Positions 24,129 to 36,779 of a stretch of 64,000 nucleotides of DNA are shown here, one piece after another. The translations under genes were made by a program, and so were the position numbers. The notes below the pieces were generated by a model. It worked only from the letters and a program-made list of their open reading frames with translations, was not told the DNA's origin and searched no databases. Positions within the stretch are counted from its first letter, which is position 1, and every line of letters starts with the position of its first letter. Location of the stretch: assembly GCA_963556195.1 (NCBI GenBank), contig CAUVYP010001208.1, positions 2,976,001 through 3,040,000 on the forward strand, given 5' to 3'. This DNA comes from Sepiola atlantica (Eukaryota; Mollusca; Cephalopoda; Sepiida; Sepiolidae).

Positions 24129-27100
24129 TTAGTGCGATTTAAAGTAGATATCGCTTTTGTTTATAACTTCACCATTCTTTAGAATTGTGCAACGAAACTT
24201 TGCAGAGATAAGCGGAGTCACATGCTCTACTGAAGTACCAAGTTTCAGAATTGCAGCTCTTTTACTGCCGGAGATATGTCGATACAAACTGAATACGCAA
24301 AACATCGACAAAATTTAGCGCGTTTTAAAGTTGATATCGCTTTTGTTTATAACTTCCACATTTATTCGAATTGTGCAACGAAACTTTGCACAGATTAGCG
24401 GAGTCACATGTTCTACTGAAGTACCAAGTTTCAGAAGTGCAGCTCTTGTACTGCCGGAGATATGTCGATACAAACTGAATACGCAAAACATCAACAAAAT
24501 TTAGCGCGTTTTAAAGTTGATATCGCTTTTGTTTATAACTTCCACATTTATTCGAATTGTGCAACGAAACTTTGTAGACAGTCGCGGATAGGCCTTTTCT
24601 ACTGAGGTACCAAGTTTCAGAAGTGCAGCTCTTGTACTGCCGGAGATATGTCGATACAAACTGAATACGCAAAACATCGACAAAATTTAGCGCGTTTTAA
24701 AGTTGATATCGCTTTTGTTTATAACTTCCACATTTATTCGAATTGTGCAACGAAACTTTGCACAGATTAGCGGAGTCACATGTTCTACTGAAGTACCAAG
24801 TTTCAGAAGTGCAGCTCTTGTACTGCCGGAGATATGTCGATACAAACTGAATACGCAAAACATCAACAAAATTTAGCGCGTTTTCAAGTTGATATCGCTT
24901 TTGTTTATAACTTCCACATTTATTCGAATTGTGCAACGAAACTTTGCAGACCGTCGCGGAGACACACGTTCTACTGAAGTACCAAGTTTCAGAAGTGCAG
25001 CTCTTGTACTGCCGGAGATATGTCGATACAAACTGAATACGCAAAACATCAACAAAATTTAGCGCGTTTTAAAGTTGATATCGCTTTTGTTTATAACTTC
25101 CACATTTATTCGAATTGTGCAACGAAACTTTGCACAGATTAGCGGAGTCACATTTTCTACTGAAGTACCCAGTTTCAGAAGTGCAGCTCTTGTACTGCCG
25201 GAGATATGTCGATACAAACTGAATACGCAAAACATCAACAAAATTTAGCGCGTTTTAAAGTTGATATCGCTTTTGTTTATAACTTCCACATTTATTCGAA
25301 TTGTGCAACGAAACTTTGTAGACAGTCGCGGATAGGCCTTTTCTACTGAGGTACCAAGTTTCAGAAGTGCAGCTCTTGTACTGCCGGAGATATGTCGATA
25401 CAAACTGAATACGCAAAACATCAACAAAATTTAGCGCGTTTTAAAGTTGATATCGCTTTTGTTTATAACTTCCACATTTATTCGAATTGTGCAACGAAAC
25501 TTTGCAGACAGTCGCGGAGACACATGTTCTACTGAAGTACCAAGTTTCAGAAGTGCAGCTCTTGTACTGCCGGAGATATGTCGATACAAACCGAATACGC
25601 AAAACATCAACAAAATTTAGCGCGTTTTAAAGTTGATATCGCTTTTGTTTATAACTTCCACATTTATTCGAATTGTGCAACGAAACTTTGCACAGATTAG
25701 CGGAGTCAAATGTTCTACGGAAGTACCAAGTTTCAGAAGTGCAGCTCTTGTACTGCCGGAGATATGTCGATACAAACTGAATACGCAAACTATCAACAAA
25801 ATTTAGTGCGATTTAAAGTAGATATCGCTTTTGTTTATAACTTCACCATTCTTTAGAATTGTGCAACGAAACTTTGCAGAGATAAGCGGAGTCACATGCT
25901 CTACTGAAGTACCAAGTTTCAGAATTGCAGCTCTTTTACTGCCGGAGATATGTCGATACAAACTGAATACGCAAAACATCGACAAAATTTAGCGCGTTTT
26001 AAAGTTGATATCGCTTTTGTTTATAACTTCCACATTTATTCGAATTGTGCAACGAAACTTTGCACAGATTAGCGGAGTCACATGTTCTACTGAAGTACCA
26101 AGTTTCAGAAGTGCAGCTCTTGTACTGCCGGAGATATGTCGATACAAACTGAATACGCAAAACATCAACAAAATTTAGCGCGTTTTAAAGTTGATATCGC
26201 TTTTGTTTATAACTTCCACATTTATTCGAATTGTGCAACGAAACTTTGTAGACAGTCGCGGATAGGCCTTTTCTACTGAGGTACCAAGTTTCAGAAGTGC
26301 AGCTCTTGTACTGCCGGAGATATGTCGATACAAACTGAATACGCAAAACATCGACAAAATTTAGCGCGTTTTAAAGTTGATATCGCTTTTGTTTATAACT
26401 TCCACATTTATTCGAATTGTGCAACGAAACTTTGCACAGATTAGCGGAGTCACATGTTCTACTGAAGTACCAAGTTTCAGAAGTGCAGCTCTTGTACTGC
26501 CGGAGATATGTCGATACAAACTGAATACGCAAAACATCAACAAAATTTAGCGCGTTTTAAAGTTGATATCGCTTTCGTTTATAACTTCCACATTTATTCG
26601 AATTGTGCAACGAAACTTTGCAGACCGTCGCGGAGACACACGTTCTACTGAAGTACCAAGTTTCAGAAGTGCAGCTCTTGTACTGCCGGAGATATGTCGA
26701 TACAAACTGAATACGCAAAACATCAACAAAATTTAGCGCGTTTTAAAGTTGATATCGCTTTTGTTTATAACTTCCACATTTATTCGAATTGTGCAACGAA
26801 ACTTTGCACAGATTAGCGGAGTCAAATGTTCTACGGAAGTACCAAGTGTCAGAAGTGCAGCTCTTGTACTGCCGGAGATATGTCGATACAAACTGAATAC
26901 GCAAAACATCAACAAAATTTAGCGCGTTTTAAAGTTGATATCGCTTTTGTTTATAACTTCCACATTTATTCGAATTGTGCAACGAAAGTTTGCACAGATT
27001 AGCGGAGGCACATTTTCTACTGAAGTACCAAGTTTCAGAAGTGCAGCTCTTGTACTGCCGGAGATATGTCGATACAAACTGAATACGCAAACTATCAACA

Positions 27101-27290
27101 AAATTTAGTGCGATTTAAAGTTGATATCGCTTTTGTTTATAACTTCACCATTCTTTAGAATTGTGCAACGAAACTTTGCAGAGATAAGCGGAGTCACATG
27201 CTCTACTGAAGTACCAAGTTTACGAAGTGCAGCTCTTTTACTGCCGGAGATATGTCGATACAAACTGAATACGCAAAACATCAACAAAAT
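24129..27290 (+). repeat. 9-monomer period region with K/L2 hybrid ends
   Basis: Order L2, H1, K, H1, R, T, K, S, V, then L2, H1, K, H1, R, V, P2, L1. The segment L2, H1, K, H1, R at 24,129-25,058 recurs at 25,803-26,732, a shift of 1,674 bp (nine monomers). In both, the first K has the catcgac right end otherwise typical of L2, a shared K/L2 hybrid. The R at 24,873 has gttttcaag, and the V at 26,733 has aagtgtcag. Confidence 0.88.
24315..24500 (+). repeat. Prototype monomer, type H1
   Basis: The plain consensus-like monomer: gaaactttgcacagattagc, ggagtcacatgttctactg, and right end aaacatcaac. It fills the E slot between L2 and R in the middle and far right of the array. It is the closest to a majority consensus of all types and may represent the ancestral state; that polarity is inference. 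Confidence 0.9.
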
Positions 27291-28220
27291 TTAGCGCGTT
27301 TTAAAGTTGATATCGCTTTTGTTTATAACTTCCACATTTATTCGAATTGTGCAACGAAACTTTGCACAGATTAGCGGAGTCACATGTTCTACTGAAGTAC
27401 CAAGTTTCAGAAGTGCAGCTCTTGTACTGCCGGAGATATGTCGATACAAACTGAATACGCAAAACATCAACAAAATTTAGCGCGTTTTAAAGTTGATATC
27501 GCTTTTGTTTATAACTTCCACATTTATTCGAATTGTGCAACGAAACTTTGCAGACCGTCGCGGAGACACACGTTCTACTGAAGTACCAAGTTTCAGAAGT
27601 GCAGCTCTTGTACTGCCGGAGATATGTCGATACAAACTGAATACGCAAAACATCAACAAAATTTAGCGCGTTTTAAAGTTGATATCGCTTTTGTTTATAA
27701 CTTCCACATTTATTCGAATTGTGCAACGAAACTTTGCACAGATTAGCGGAGTCACATTTTCTACTGAAGTACCCAGTTTCAGAAGTGCAGCTCTTGTACT
27801 GCCGGAGATATGTCGATACAAACTGAATACGCAAAACATCAACAAAATTTAGCGCGTTTTAAAGTTGATATCGCTTTTGTTTATAACTTCCACATTTATT
27901 CGAATTGTGCAACGAAACTTTGTAGACAGTCGCGGATAGGCCTTTTCTACTGAGGTACCAAGTTTCAGAAGTGCAGCTCTTGTACTGCCGGAGATATGTC
28001 GATACAAACTGAATACGCAAAACATCAACAAAATTTAGCGCGTTTTAAAGTTGATATCGCTTTTGTTTATAACTTCCACATTTATTCGAATTGTGCAACG
28101 AAACTTTGCAGACAGTCGCGGAGACACATGTTCTACTGAAGTACCAAGTTTCAGAAGTGCAGCTCTTGTACTGCCGGAGATATGTCGATACAAACCGAAT
28201 ACGCAAAACATCAACAAAAT

Positions 28221-28406
28221 TTAGCGCGTTTTAAAGTTGATATCGCTTTTGTTTATAACTTCCACATTTATTCGAATTGTGCAACGAAACTTTGCACAGA
28301 TTAGCGGAGTCAAATGTTCTACGGAAGTACCAAGTTTCAGAAGTGCAGCTCTTGTACTGCCGGAGATATGTCGATACAAACTGAATACGCAAAACATCAA
28401 CAAAAT
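28221..28406 (+). repeat. Prototype monomer, type V
   Basis: Representative V monomer: an H-like core with two linked changes, gtcaaatg and ttctacggaag. I count 18 V-type monomers, all between 25,617 and 53,889, so this type is restricted to the middle and right part of the array. It normally follows S and precedes P2. The first copy (25,617) instead has the aaactatc right end and precedes L2, so it occupies an H2 slot. Confidence 0.93.
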
Positions 28407-28778
28407 TTAGCGCGTTTTAAAGTTGATATCGCTTTTGTTTATAACTTCCACATTTATTCGAATTGTGCAACGAAATTTTGCACAGATTAGCGGAGGCACA
28501 TTTTCTACTGAAGTACCAAGTTTCAGAAGTGCAGCTCTTGTACTGCCGGAGATATGTCGATACAAACTAAATACGCAAACTATCAACAAAATTTAGTGCG
28601 ATTTATAGTTGATATCGCTTTTGTTTATAACTTCACCATTCTTTAGAATTGTGCAACGAAACTTTGCAGAGATAAGCGGAGTCACATGCTCTACTGAAGT
28701 ACCAAGTTTCAGAAGTGCAGCTCTTTTACTGCCGGAGATATGTCGATACAAACTGAATACGCAAAACATCAACAAAAT

Positions 28779-28964
28779 TTAGCGCGTTTTAAAGTTGATA
28801 TCGCTTTTGTTTATAACTTCCACATTTATTCGAATTGTGCAACGAAACTTTGTAGACAGTCGCGGAGACACATGTTCTACTGAAGTACCAAGTCTCAGTA
28901 GTGCAGCTCTTGTACTGCCGGAGATATGTCGATACAAACCGAATACGCAAAACATCAACAAAAT
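28779..28964 (+). repeat. K/S fusion monomer
   Basis: Begins as K (tttgtagacag) and continues as S (cggagacacatg, gtctcagtag, aaaccg). The next two units have separate K and S here (31,756 and 31,942; 35,105 and 35,291). The exchange must lie in the 13 bp common to both, agacagtcgcgga at 28,854-28,866. This is a mapped unequal-exchange junction that removed exactly one 186-bp monomer. Confidence 0.88.
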
Positions 28965-30267
28965 TTAGCGCGTTTTAAAGTTGATATCGCTTTTGTTTAT
29001 AACTTCCACATTTATTCGAATTGTGCAACGAAATTTTGCACAGATTAGCGGAGGCACATTTTCTACTGAAGTACCAAGTTTCAGAAGTGCAGCTCTTGTA
29101 CTGCCGGAGATATGTCGATACAAACTGAATACGCAAACTATCAACAAAATTTAGTGCGATTTAAAGTTGATATCGCTTTTGTTTATAACCTCTACCATTC
29201 TTTAGAATTGTGCAACAAAACTTTGCAGAGATAAGCGGAGTCACATGCTCTACTGAAGTACCAAGTTTCAGAAGTGCAGCTCTTTTACTGCCGGAGATAT
29301 GTCGATACAAACTGAATACGCAAAACATCAACAAAATTTAGCGCGTTTTAAAGTTGATATCGCTTTTGTTTATAACTTCCACATTTATTCGAATTGTGCA
29401 ACGAAACTTTGCACAGATTAGCGGAGTCACATGTTCTACTGAAGTACCAAGTTTCAGAAGTGCAGCTCTTGTACTGCCGGAGATATGTCGATACAAACTG
29501 AATACGCAAACTATCAACAAAATTTAGCGCGATTTAAAGTAGATATCGCTTTTGTTTATAACTTCACCATTCTTTAGAATTGTGCAACGAAACTTTGCAG
29601 AGATAAGCGGAGTCACATGCTCTACTGAAGTACCAAGTTTCAGAATTGCAGCTCTTTTACTGCCGGAACTATGTCGATACAAACTGAATACGCAAAACAT
29701 CGACAAAATTTAACGCGTTTTAAAGTTGATATCGCTTTTGTTTATAACTTCCACATTTATTCGAATTGTGCAACGAAACTTTGCACAGATTAGCGGAGTC
29801 AAATGTTCTACGGAAGTACCAAGTTTCAGAAGTGCAGCTCTTGTACTGCCGGAGATATGTCGATACAAACTGAATACGCAAAACATCAACAAAATTTAGC
29901 GCGTTTTAAAGTTGATATCGCTTTTGTTTATAACTTCCACATTTATTCGAATTGTGCAACGAAATTTTGCACAGATTAGCGGAGGCACATTTTCTACTGA
30001 AGTACCAAGTTTCAGAAGTGCAGCTCTTGTACTGCCGGAGATATGTCAATACAAACTGAATACGCAAACTATCAACAAAATTTAGTGCGATTTAAAGTTG
30101 ATATCGCTTTTGTTTATAACTTCACCATTCTTTAGAATTGTGCAACGAAACTTTGCAGAGATAAGCGGAGTCACATGCTCTACTGAAGTACCAAGTTTCA
30201 GAAGTGCAGCTCTTTTACTGCCGGAGATATGTCGATACAAACTGAATACGCAAAACATCAACAAAAT

Positions 30268-33200
30268 TTAGCGCGTTTTAAAGTTGATATCGCTTTTGTT
30301 TATAACTTCCACATTTATTCGAATTGTGCAACGAAACTTTGCACAGATTAGCGGAGTCACATGTTCTACTGAAGTACCAAGTTTCAGAAGTGCAGCTCTT
30401 GTACTGCCGGAGATATGTCGATACAAACTGAATACGCAAAACATCAACAAAATTTAGCGCGTTTTAAAGTTGATATCGCTTTTGTTTATAACTTCCACAT
30501 TTATTCGAATTGTGCAACGAAACTTTGCAGACCGTCGCGGAGACACACGGACTACTGAAGTACCAAGTTTCAGAAGTGCAGCTCTTGTACTGCCGGAGAT
30601 ATGTCGATACAAACTGAATACGCAAAACATCAACAAAATTTAGCGCGTTTTAAAGTTGATATCGCTTTTGTTTATAACTTCCACATTTATTCGAATTGTG
30701 CAACGAAACTTTGCACAGATTAGCGGAGTCACATGTTCTACTGAAGTACCCAGTTTCAGAAGTGCAGCTCTTGTACTGCCGGAGATATGTCGATACAAAC
30801 TGAATACGCAAAACATCAACAAAATTTAGCGCGTTTTAAAGTTGATATCGCTTTTGTTTATAACTTCCACATTTATTCGAATTGTGCAACGAAACTTTGT
30901 AGACAGTCGCGGATAGACCTTTTCTACTGAGGTACCAAGTTTCAGAAGTGCAGCTCTTGTACTGCCGGAGATATGTCGATACAAACTGAATACGCAAAAC
31001 ATCAACAAAATTTAGCGCGTTTTAAAGTTGATATCGCTTTTGTTTATAACTTCCACATTTATTCGAATTGTGCAACGAAACTTTGCAGACAGTCGCGGAG
31101 ACACATGTTCTACTGAAGTACAAAGTTTCAGAAGTGCAGCACTTGTACTGCCGGAGATATGTCGATACAAACCGAATACGCAAAACATCAACAAAATTTA
31201 GCGCGTTTTAAAGTTGATATCGCTTTTGTTTATAACTTCCACATTTATTCGAATTGTGCAACGAAACTTTGCACAGATTAGCGGAGTCAAATGTTCTACG
31301 GAAGTACCAAGTTTCAGAAGTGCAGCTCTTGTACTGCCAGAGATATGCCGATACAAACTGAATACGCAAAACATCAACAAAATTTAGCGCGTTTTAAAGT
31401 TGATATCGCTTTTGTTTATAACTTCCACATTCATTCGAATTGTGCAACGAAATTTTGCACAGATTAGCGGAGGCACATTTTCTACTGAAGTACCAAGTTT
31501 CAGAAGTGCAGCTCTTGTACTGCCGGAGATATGTCGATACAAACTGAATACGCAAACTATCAACAAAATTTAGTGCGATTTATAGTTGATATCGCTTTTG
31601 TTTATAACTTCACCATTCTTTAGAATTGTGCAACGAAACTTTGCAGAGATAAGCGGAGTCACATGCTCTACTGAAGTACCAAGTTTCAGAAGTGCAGCTC
31701 TTTTACTGCCGGAGATATGTCGATACAAACTGAATACGCAAAACATCAACAAAATTTAGCGCGTTTTAAAGTTGATATCGCTTTTGTTTATAACTTCCAC
31801 ATTTATTCGAATTGTGCAACGAAACTTTGTAGACAGTCGCGGATAGGCCTTTTCTACTGAGGTACCAAGTTTCAGAAGTGCAGCTCTTGTACTGCCGGAG
31901 ATATGTCGATACAAACTGAATACGCAAAACATCAACAAAATTTAGCGCGTTTTAAAGTTGATATCGCTTTTGTTTATAACTTCCACATTTATTCGAATTG
32001 TGCAACGAAACTTTGCAGACAGTCGCGGAGACACATGTTCTACTGAAGTACCAAGTCTCAGTAGTGCAGCTCTTGTACTGCCGGAGATATGTCGATACAA
32101 ACCGAATACGCAAAACATCAACAAAATTTAGCGCGTTTTAAAGTTGATATCGCTTTTGTTTATAACTTCCACATTTATTCGAATTGTGCAAAGAAATTTT
32201 GCACAGATTAGCGGAGGCACATTTTCTACTGAAGTACCAAGTTTCAGAAGTGCAGCTCTTGTACTGCCGGAGATATGTCGATACAAACTGAATACGCAAA
32301 CTATCAACAAAATTTAGTGCGATTTAAAGTTGATATCGCTTTTGTTTATAACCTCTACCATTCTTTAGAATTGTGCAACGAAACTTTGCAGAGATAAGCG
32401 GAGTCACATGCTCTACTGAAGTACCAAGTTTCAGAAGTGCAGCTCTTTTACTGCCGGAGATATGTCGATACAAACTGAATACGCAAAACATCAACAAAAT
32501 TTAGCGCGTTTTAAAGTTGATATCGCTTTTGTTTATAACTTCCACATTTATTCGAATTGTGCAACGAAACTTTGCACAGATTAGCGGAGTCACATGTTCT
32601 ACTGAAGTACCAAGTTTCAGAAGTGCAGCTCTTGTACTGCCGGAGATATGTCGATACAAACTGAATACGCAAACTATCAACAAAATTTAGTGCGATTTAA
32701 AGTAGATATCGCTTTTGTTTATAACTTCACCATTCTTTAGAATTGTGCAACGAAACTTTGCAGAGATAAGCGGAGTCACATGCTCTACTGAAGTACCAAG
32801 TTTCAGAATTGCAGCTCTTTTACTGCCGGAGATATGTCGATACAAACTGAATACGCAAAACATCGACAAAATTTAACGCGTTTTAAAGTTGATATCGCTT
32901 TTGTTTATAACTTCCACATTTATTCGAATTGTGCAACGAAACTTTGCACAGATTAGCGGAGTCAAATGTTCTACGGAAGTACCAAGTTTCAGAAGTGCAG
33001 CTCTTGTACTGCCGGAGATATGTCGATACAAACTGAATACGCAAAACATCAACAAAATTTAGCGCGTTTTAAAGTTGATATCGCTTTTGTTTATAACTTC
33101 CACATTTATTCGAATTGTGCAACGAAATTTTGCACAGATTAGCGGAGGCACATTTTCTACTGAAGTACCAAGTTTCAGAAGTGCAGCTCTTGTACTGCCG

Positions 33201-33430
33201 GAGATATGTCGATACAAACTGAATACGCAAACTATCAACAAAATTTAGTGCGATTTAAAGTTGATATCGCTTTTGTTTATAACTTCACCATTCTTTAGAA
33301 TTGTGCAACGAAACTTTGCAGAGATAAGCGGAGTCACATGCTCTACTGAAGTACCAAGTTTCAGAAGTGCAGCTCTTTTACTGCCGGAGATATGTCGATA
33401 CAAACTGAATACGCAAAACATCAACAAAAT
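30268..33430 (+). repeat. 17-monomer HOR unit
   Basis: Order H1, R, TH, K, S, V, P2, L1, K, S, P2, L1, H2, L2, V, P2, L1. It carries the gatttatagttg L1 (31,570) and the +1 insertion ataacctctaccattc (near 32,351). TH replaces T: gtcacatgttc of H with taccca of T. Private changes include cacacggactact in R (30,454), tgcagcacttg in S (31,012) and gccagagatatgccg in V (31,198), the last shared with 34,547. Confidence 0.9.
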
Positions 33431-36400
33431 TTAGCGCGTTTTAAAGTTGATATCGCTTTTGTTTAATACTTCCACATTTATTCGAATTGTGCAACGAAAC
33501 TTTGCACAGATTAGCGGAGTCACATGTTCTACTGAAGTACCAAGTTTCAGAAGTGCAGCTCTTGTACTGCCGGAGATATGTCGATACAAACTGAATACGC
33601 AAAACATCAACAAAATTTAGCGCGTTTTAAAGTTGATATCGCTTTTGTTTATAACTTCCACATTTATTCGAATTGTGCAACGAAACTTTGCAGACCGTCG
33701 CGGAGACACACGTTCTACTGAAGTACCAAGTTTCAGAAGTGCAGCTCTTGTACTGCCGGAGATATGTCGATACAAACTGAATACGCAAAACATCAACAAA
33801 ATTTAGCGCGTTTTAAAGTTGATATCGCTTTTGTTTATAACTTCCACATTTATTCGAATTGTGCAACGAAACTTTGCACAGATTAGCGGAGTCACATGTT
33901 CTACTGAAGTACCCAGTTTCAGAAGTGCAGCTCTTGTACTGCCGGAGATATGTCGATACAAACTGAATACGCAAAACATCAACAAAATTTAGCGCGTTTT
34001 AAAGTTGATATCGCTTTTGTTTATAACTTCCACATTTATTCGAATTGTGCAACGAAACTTTGTAGACAGTCGCGGATAGGCCTTTTCTACTGAGGTACCA
34101 AGTTTCAGAAGTGCAGCTCTTGTACTGCCGGAGATATGTCGATACAAACTGAATACGCAAAACATCAACAAAATTTAGCGCGTTTTAAAGTTGATATCGC
34201 TTTTGTTTATAACTTCCACATTTATTCGAATTGTGCAACGAAATTTTGCACAGATTAGCGGAGGCACATTTTCTACTGAAGTACCAAGTTTCAGAAGTGC
34301 AGCTCTTGTACTGCCGGAGATATGTCGATACAAACTGAATACGCAAACTATCAACAAAATTTAGTGCGATTTAAAGTTGATATCGCTTTTGTTTATAACT
34401 TCACCATTCTTTAGAATTGTGCAACGAAACTTTGCAGAGATAAGCGGAGTCACATGCTCTACTGAAGTACCAAGTTTCAGAAGTGCAGCTCTTTTACTGC
34501 CGGAGATATGTCGATACAAACTGAATACGCAAAACATCAACACAATTTAGCGCGTTTTAAAGTTGATATCGCTTTTGTTTATAACTTCCACATTTATTCG
34601 AATTGTGCAACGAAACTTTGCACAGATTAGCGGAGTCAAATGTTCTACTGAAGTACCAAGTTTCAGAAGTGCAGCTCTTGTACTGCCAGAGATATGCCGA
34701 TACAAACTGAATACGCAAAACATCAACAAAATTTAGCGCGTTTTAAAGTTGATATCGCTTTTGTTTATAACTTCCACATTTATTCGAATTGTGCAACGAA
34801 ATTTTGCACAGATTAGCGGAGGCACATTTTCTACTGAAGTACCAAGTTTCAGAAGTGCAGCTCTTGTACTGCCGGAGATATGTCGATACAAACTGAAAAC
34901 GCAAACTATCAACAAAATTTAGTGCGATTTATAGTTGATATCGCTTTTGTTTATAACTTCACCATTCTTTAGAATTGTGCAACGAAACTTTGCAGAGATA
35001 AGCGGAGTCACATGCTCTACTGAAGTACCAAGTTTCAGAAGTGCAGCTCTTTTACTGCCGGAGATATGTCGATACAAACTGAATACGCAAAACCTCAACA
35101 AAATTTAGCGCGTTTTAAAGTTGATATCGCTTTTGTTTATAACTTCCACATTTATTCGAATTGTGCAACGAAACTTTGTAGACAGTCGCGGATAGGCCTT
35201 TTCTACTGAGGTACCAAGTTTCAGAAGTGCAGCTCTTGTACTGCCGGAGATATGTCGATACAAACTGAATACGCAAAACATCAACAAAATTTAGCGCGTT
35301 TTAAAGTTGATATCGCTTTTGTTTATAACTTCCACATTTATTCGAATTGTGCAACGAAACTTTGCAGACAGTCGCGGAGACACATGTTCTACTGAAGTAC
35401 CAAGTCTCAGTAGTGCAGCTCTTGTACTGCCGGAGATATGTCGATACAAACCGAATACGCAAAACATCAACAAAATTTAGCGCGTTTTAAAGTTGATATC
35501 GCTTTTGTTTATAACTTCCACATTTATTCGAATTGTGCAACGAAATTTTGCACAGATTAGCGGAGGCACATTTTCTACTGAAGTACCAAGTTTCAGAAGT
35601 GCAGCTCTTGTACTGCCGGAGATATGTCGATACAAACTGAATACGCAAACTATCAACAAAATTTAGTGCGATTTAAAGTTGATATCGCTTTTGTTTATAA
35701 CCTCTACCATTCTTTAGAATTGTGCAACGAAACTTTGCAGAGATAAGCGGAGTCACATGCTCTACTGAAGTACCAAGTTTCAGAAGTGCAGCTCTTTTAC
35801 TGCCGGAGATATGTCGATACAAACTGAATACGCAAAACATCAACAAAATTTAGCGCGTTTTAAAGTTGATATCGCTTTTGTTTATAACTTCCACATTTAT
35901 TCGAATTGTGCAACGAAACTTTGCACAGATTAGCGGAGTCACATGTTCTACTGAAGTACCAAGTTTCAGAAGTGCAGCTCTTGTACTGCCGGAGATATGT
36001 CGATACAAACTGAATACGCAAACTATCAACAAAATTTAGTGCGATTTAAAGTAGATATCGCTTTTGTTTATAACTTCACCATTCTTTAGAATTGTGCAAC
36101 GAAACTTTGCAGAGATAAGCGGAGTCACATGCTCTACTGAAGTACCAAGTTTCAGAATTGCAGCTCTTTTACTGCCGGAGATATGTCGATACAAACTGAA
36201 TACGCAAAACATCGACAAAATTTAACGCGTTTTAAAGTTGATATCGCTTTTGTTTATAACTTCCACATTTATTCGAATTGTGCAACGAAACTTTGCACAG
36301 ATTAGCGGAGTCAAATGTTCTACGGAAGTACCAAGTTTCAGAAGTGCAGCTCTTGTACTGCCGGAGATATGTCGATACAAACTGAATACGCAAAACATCA

Positions 36401-36779
36401 ACAAAATTTAGCGCGTTTTAAAGTTGATATCGCTTTTGTTTATAACTTCCACATTTATTCGAATTGTGCAACGAAATTTTGCACAGATTAGCGGAGGCAC
36501 ATTTTCTACTGAAGTACCAAGTTTCAGAAGTGCAGCTCTTGTACTGCCGGAGATATGTCGATACAAACTGAATACGCAAACTATCAACAAAATTTAGTGC
36601 GATTTAAAGTTGATATCGCTTTTGTTTATAACTTCACCATTCTTTAGAATTGTGCAACGAAACTTTGCAGAGATAAGCGGAGTCACATGCTCTACTGAAG
36701 TACCAAGTTTCAGAAGTGCAGCTCTTTTATTGCCGGAGATATGTCGATACAAACTGAATACGCAAAACATCAACAAAAT
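33431..36779 (+). repeat. 18-monomer HOR unit
   Basis: Order H1, R, TH, K, P2, L1, V, P2, L1, K, S, P2, L1, H2, L2, V, P2, L1. It is related to the preceding unit by +3,349 bp in its right part, including the +1 insertion ataacctctaccattc (near 35,701). An extra P2-L1 dimer stands where S is expected after K. The H1 at 33,431 has gtttaatactt. The last L1 (36,594) has cttttattgcc. Confidence 0.88.

Larger units (their letters stand above)
27291..30267 (+). repeat. 16-monomer HOR unit
   Basis: Order H1, R, T, K, S, V, P2, L1, K/S hybrid, P2, L1, H2, L2, V, P2, L1. Markers shared with the next two units are gatttatagttg in the first L1 (28,593) and a one-base insertion, ataacctctaccattc, in the second L1 (near 29,190). 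The P2 at 29,896 has gatatgtcaatac. It is one monomer shorter than the next unit because K and S are fused at 28,779. Confidence 0.9.

Noticed and set aside
29151..29337. The +1 indels in the L1 monomers near 29,190, 32,351 and 35,701 as independent sequencing errors
   Set aside because: The altered string ataacctctaccattc is identical in all three and sits in equivalent HOR positions, so it is inherited. Indels seen only once (near 14,378 and 41,294) could still be errors.
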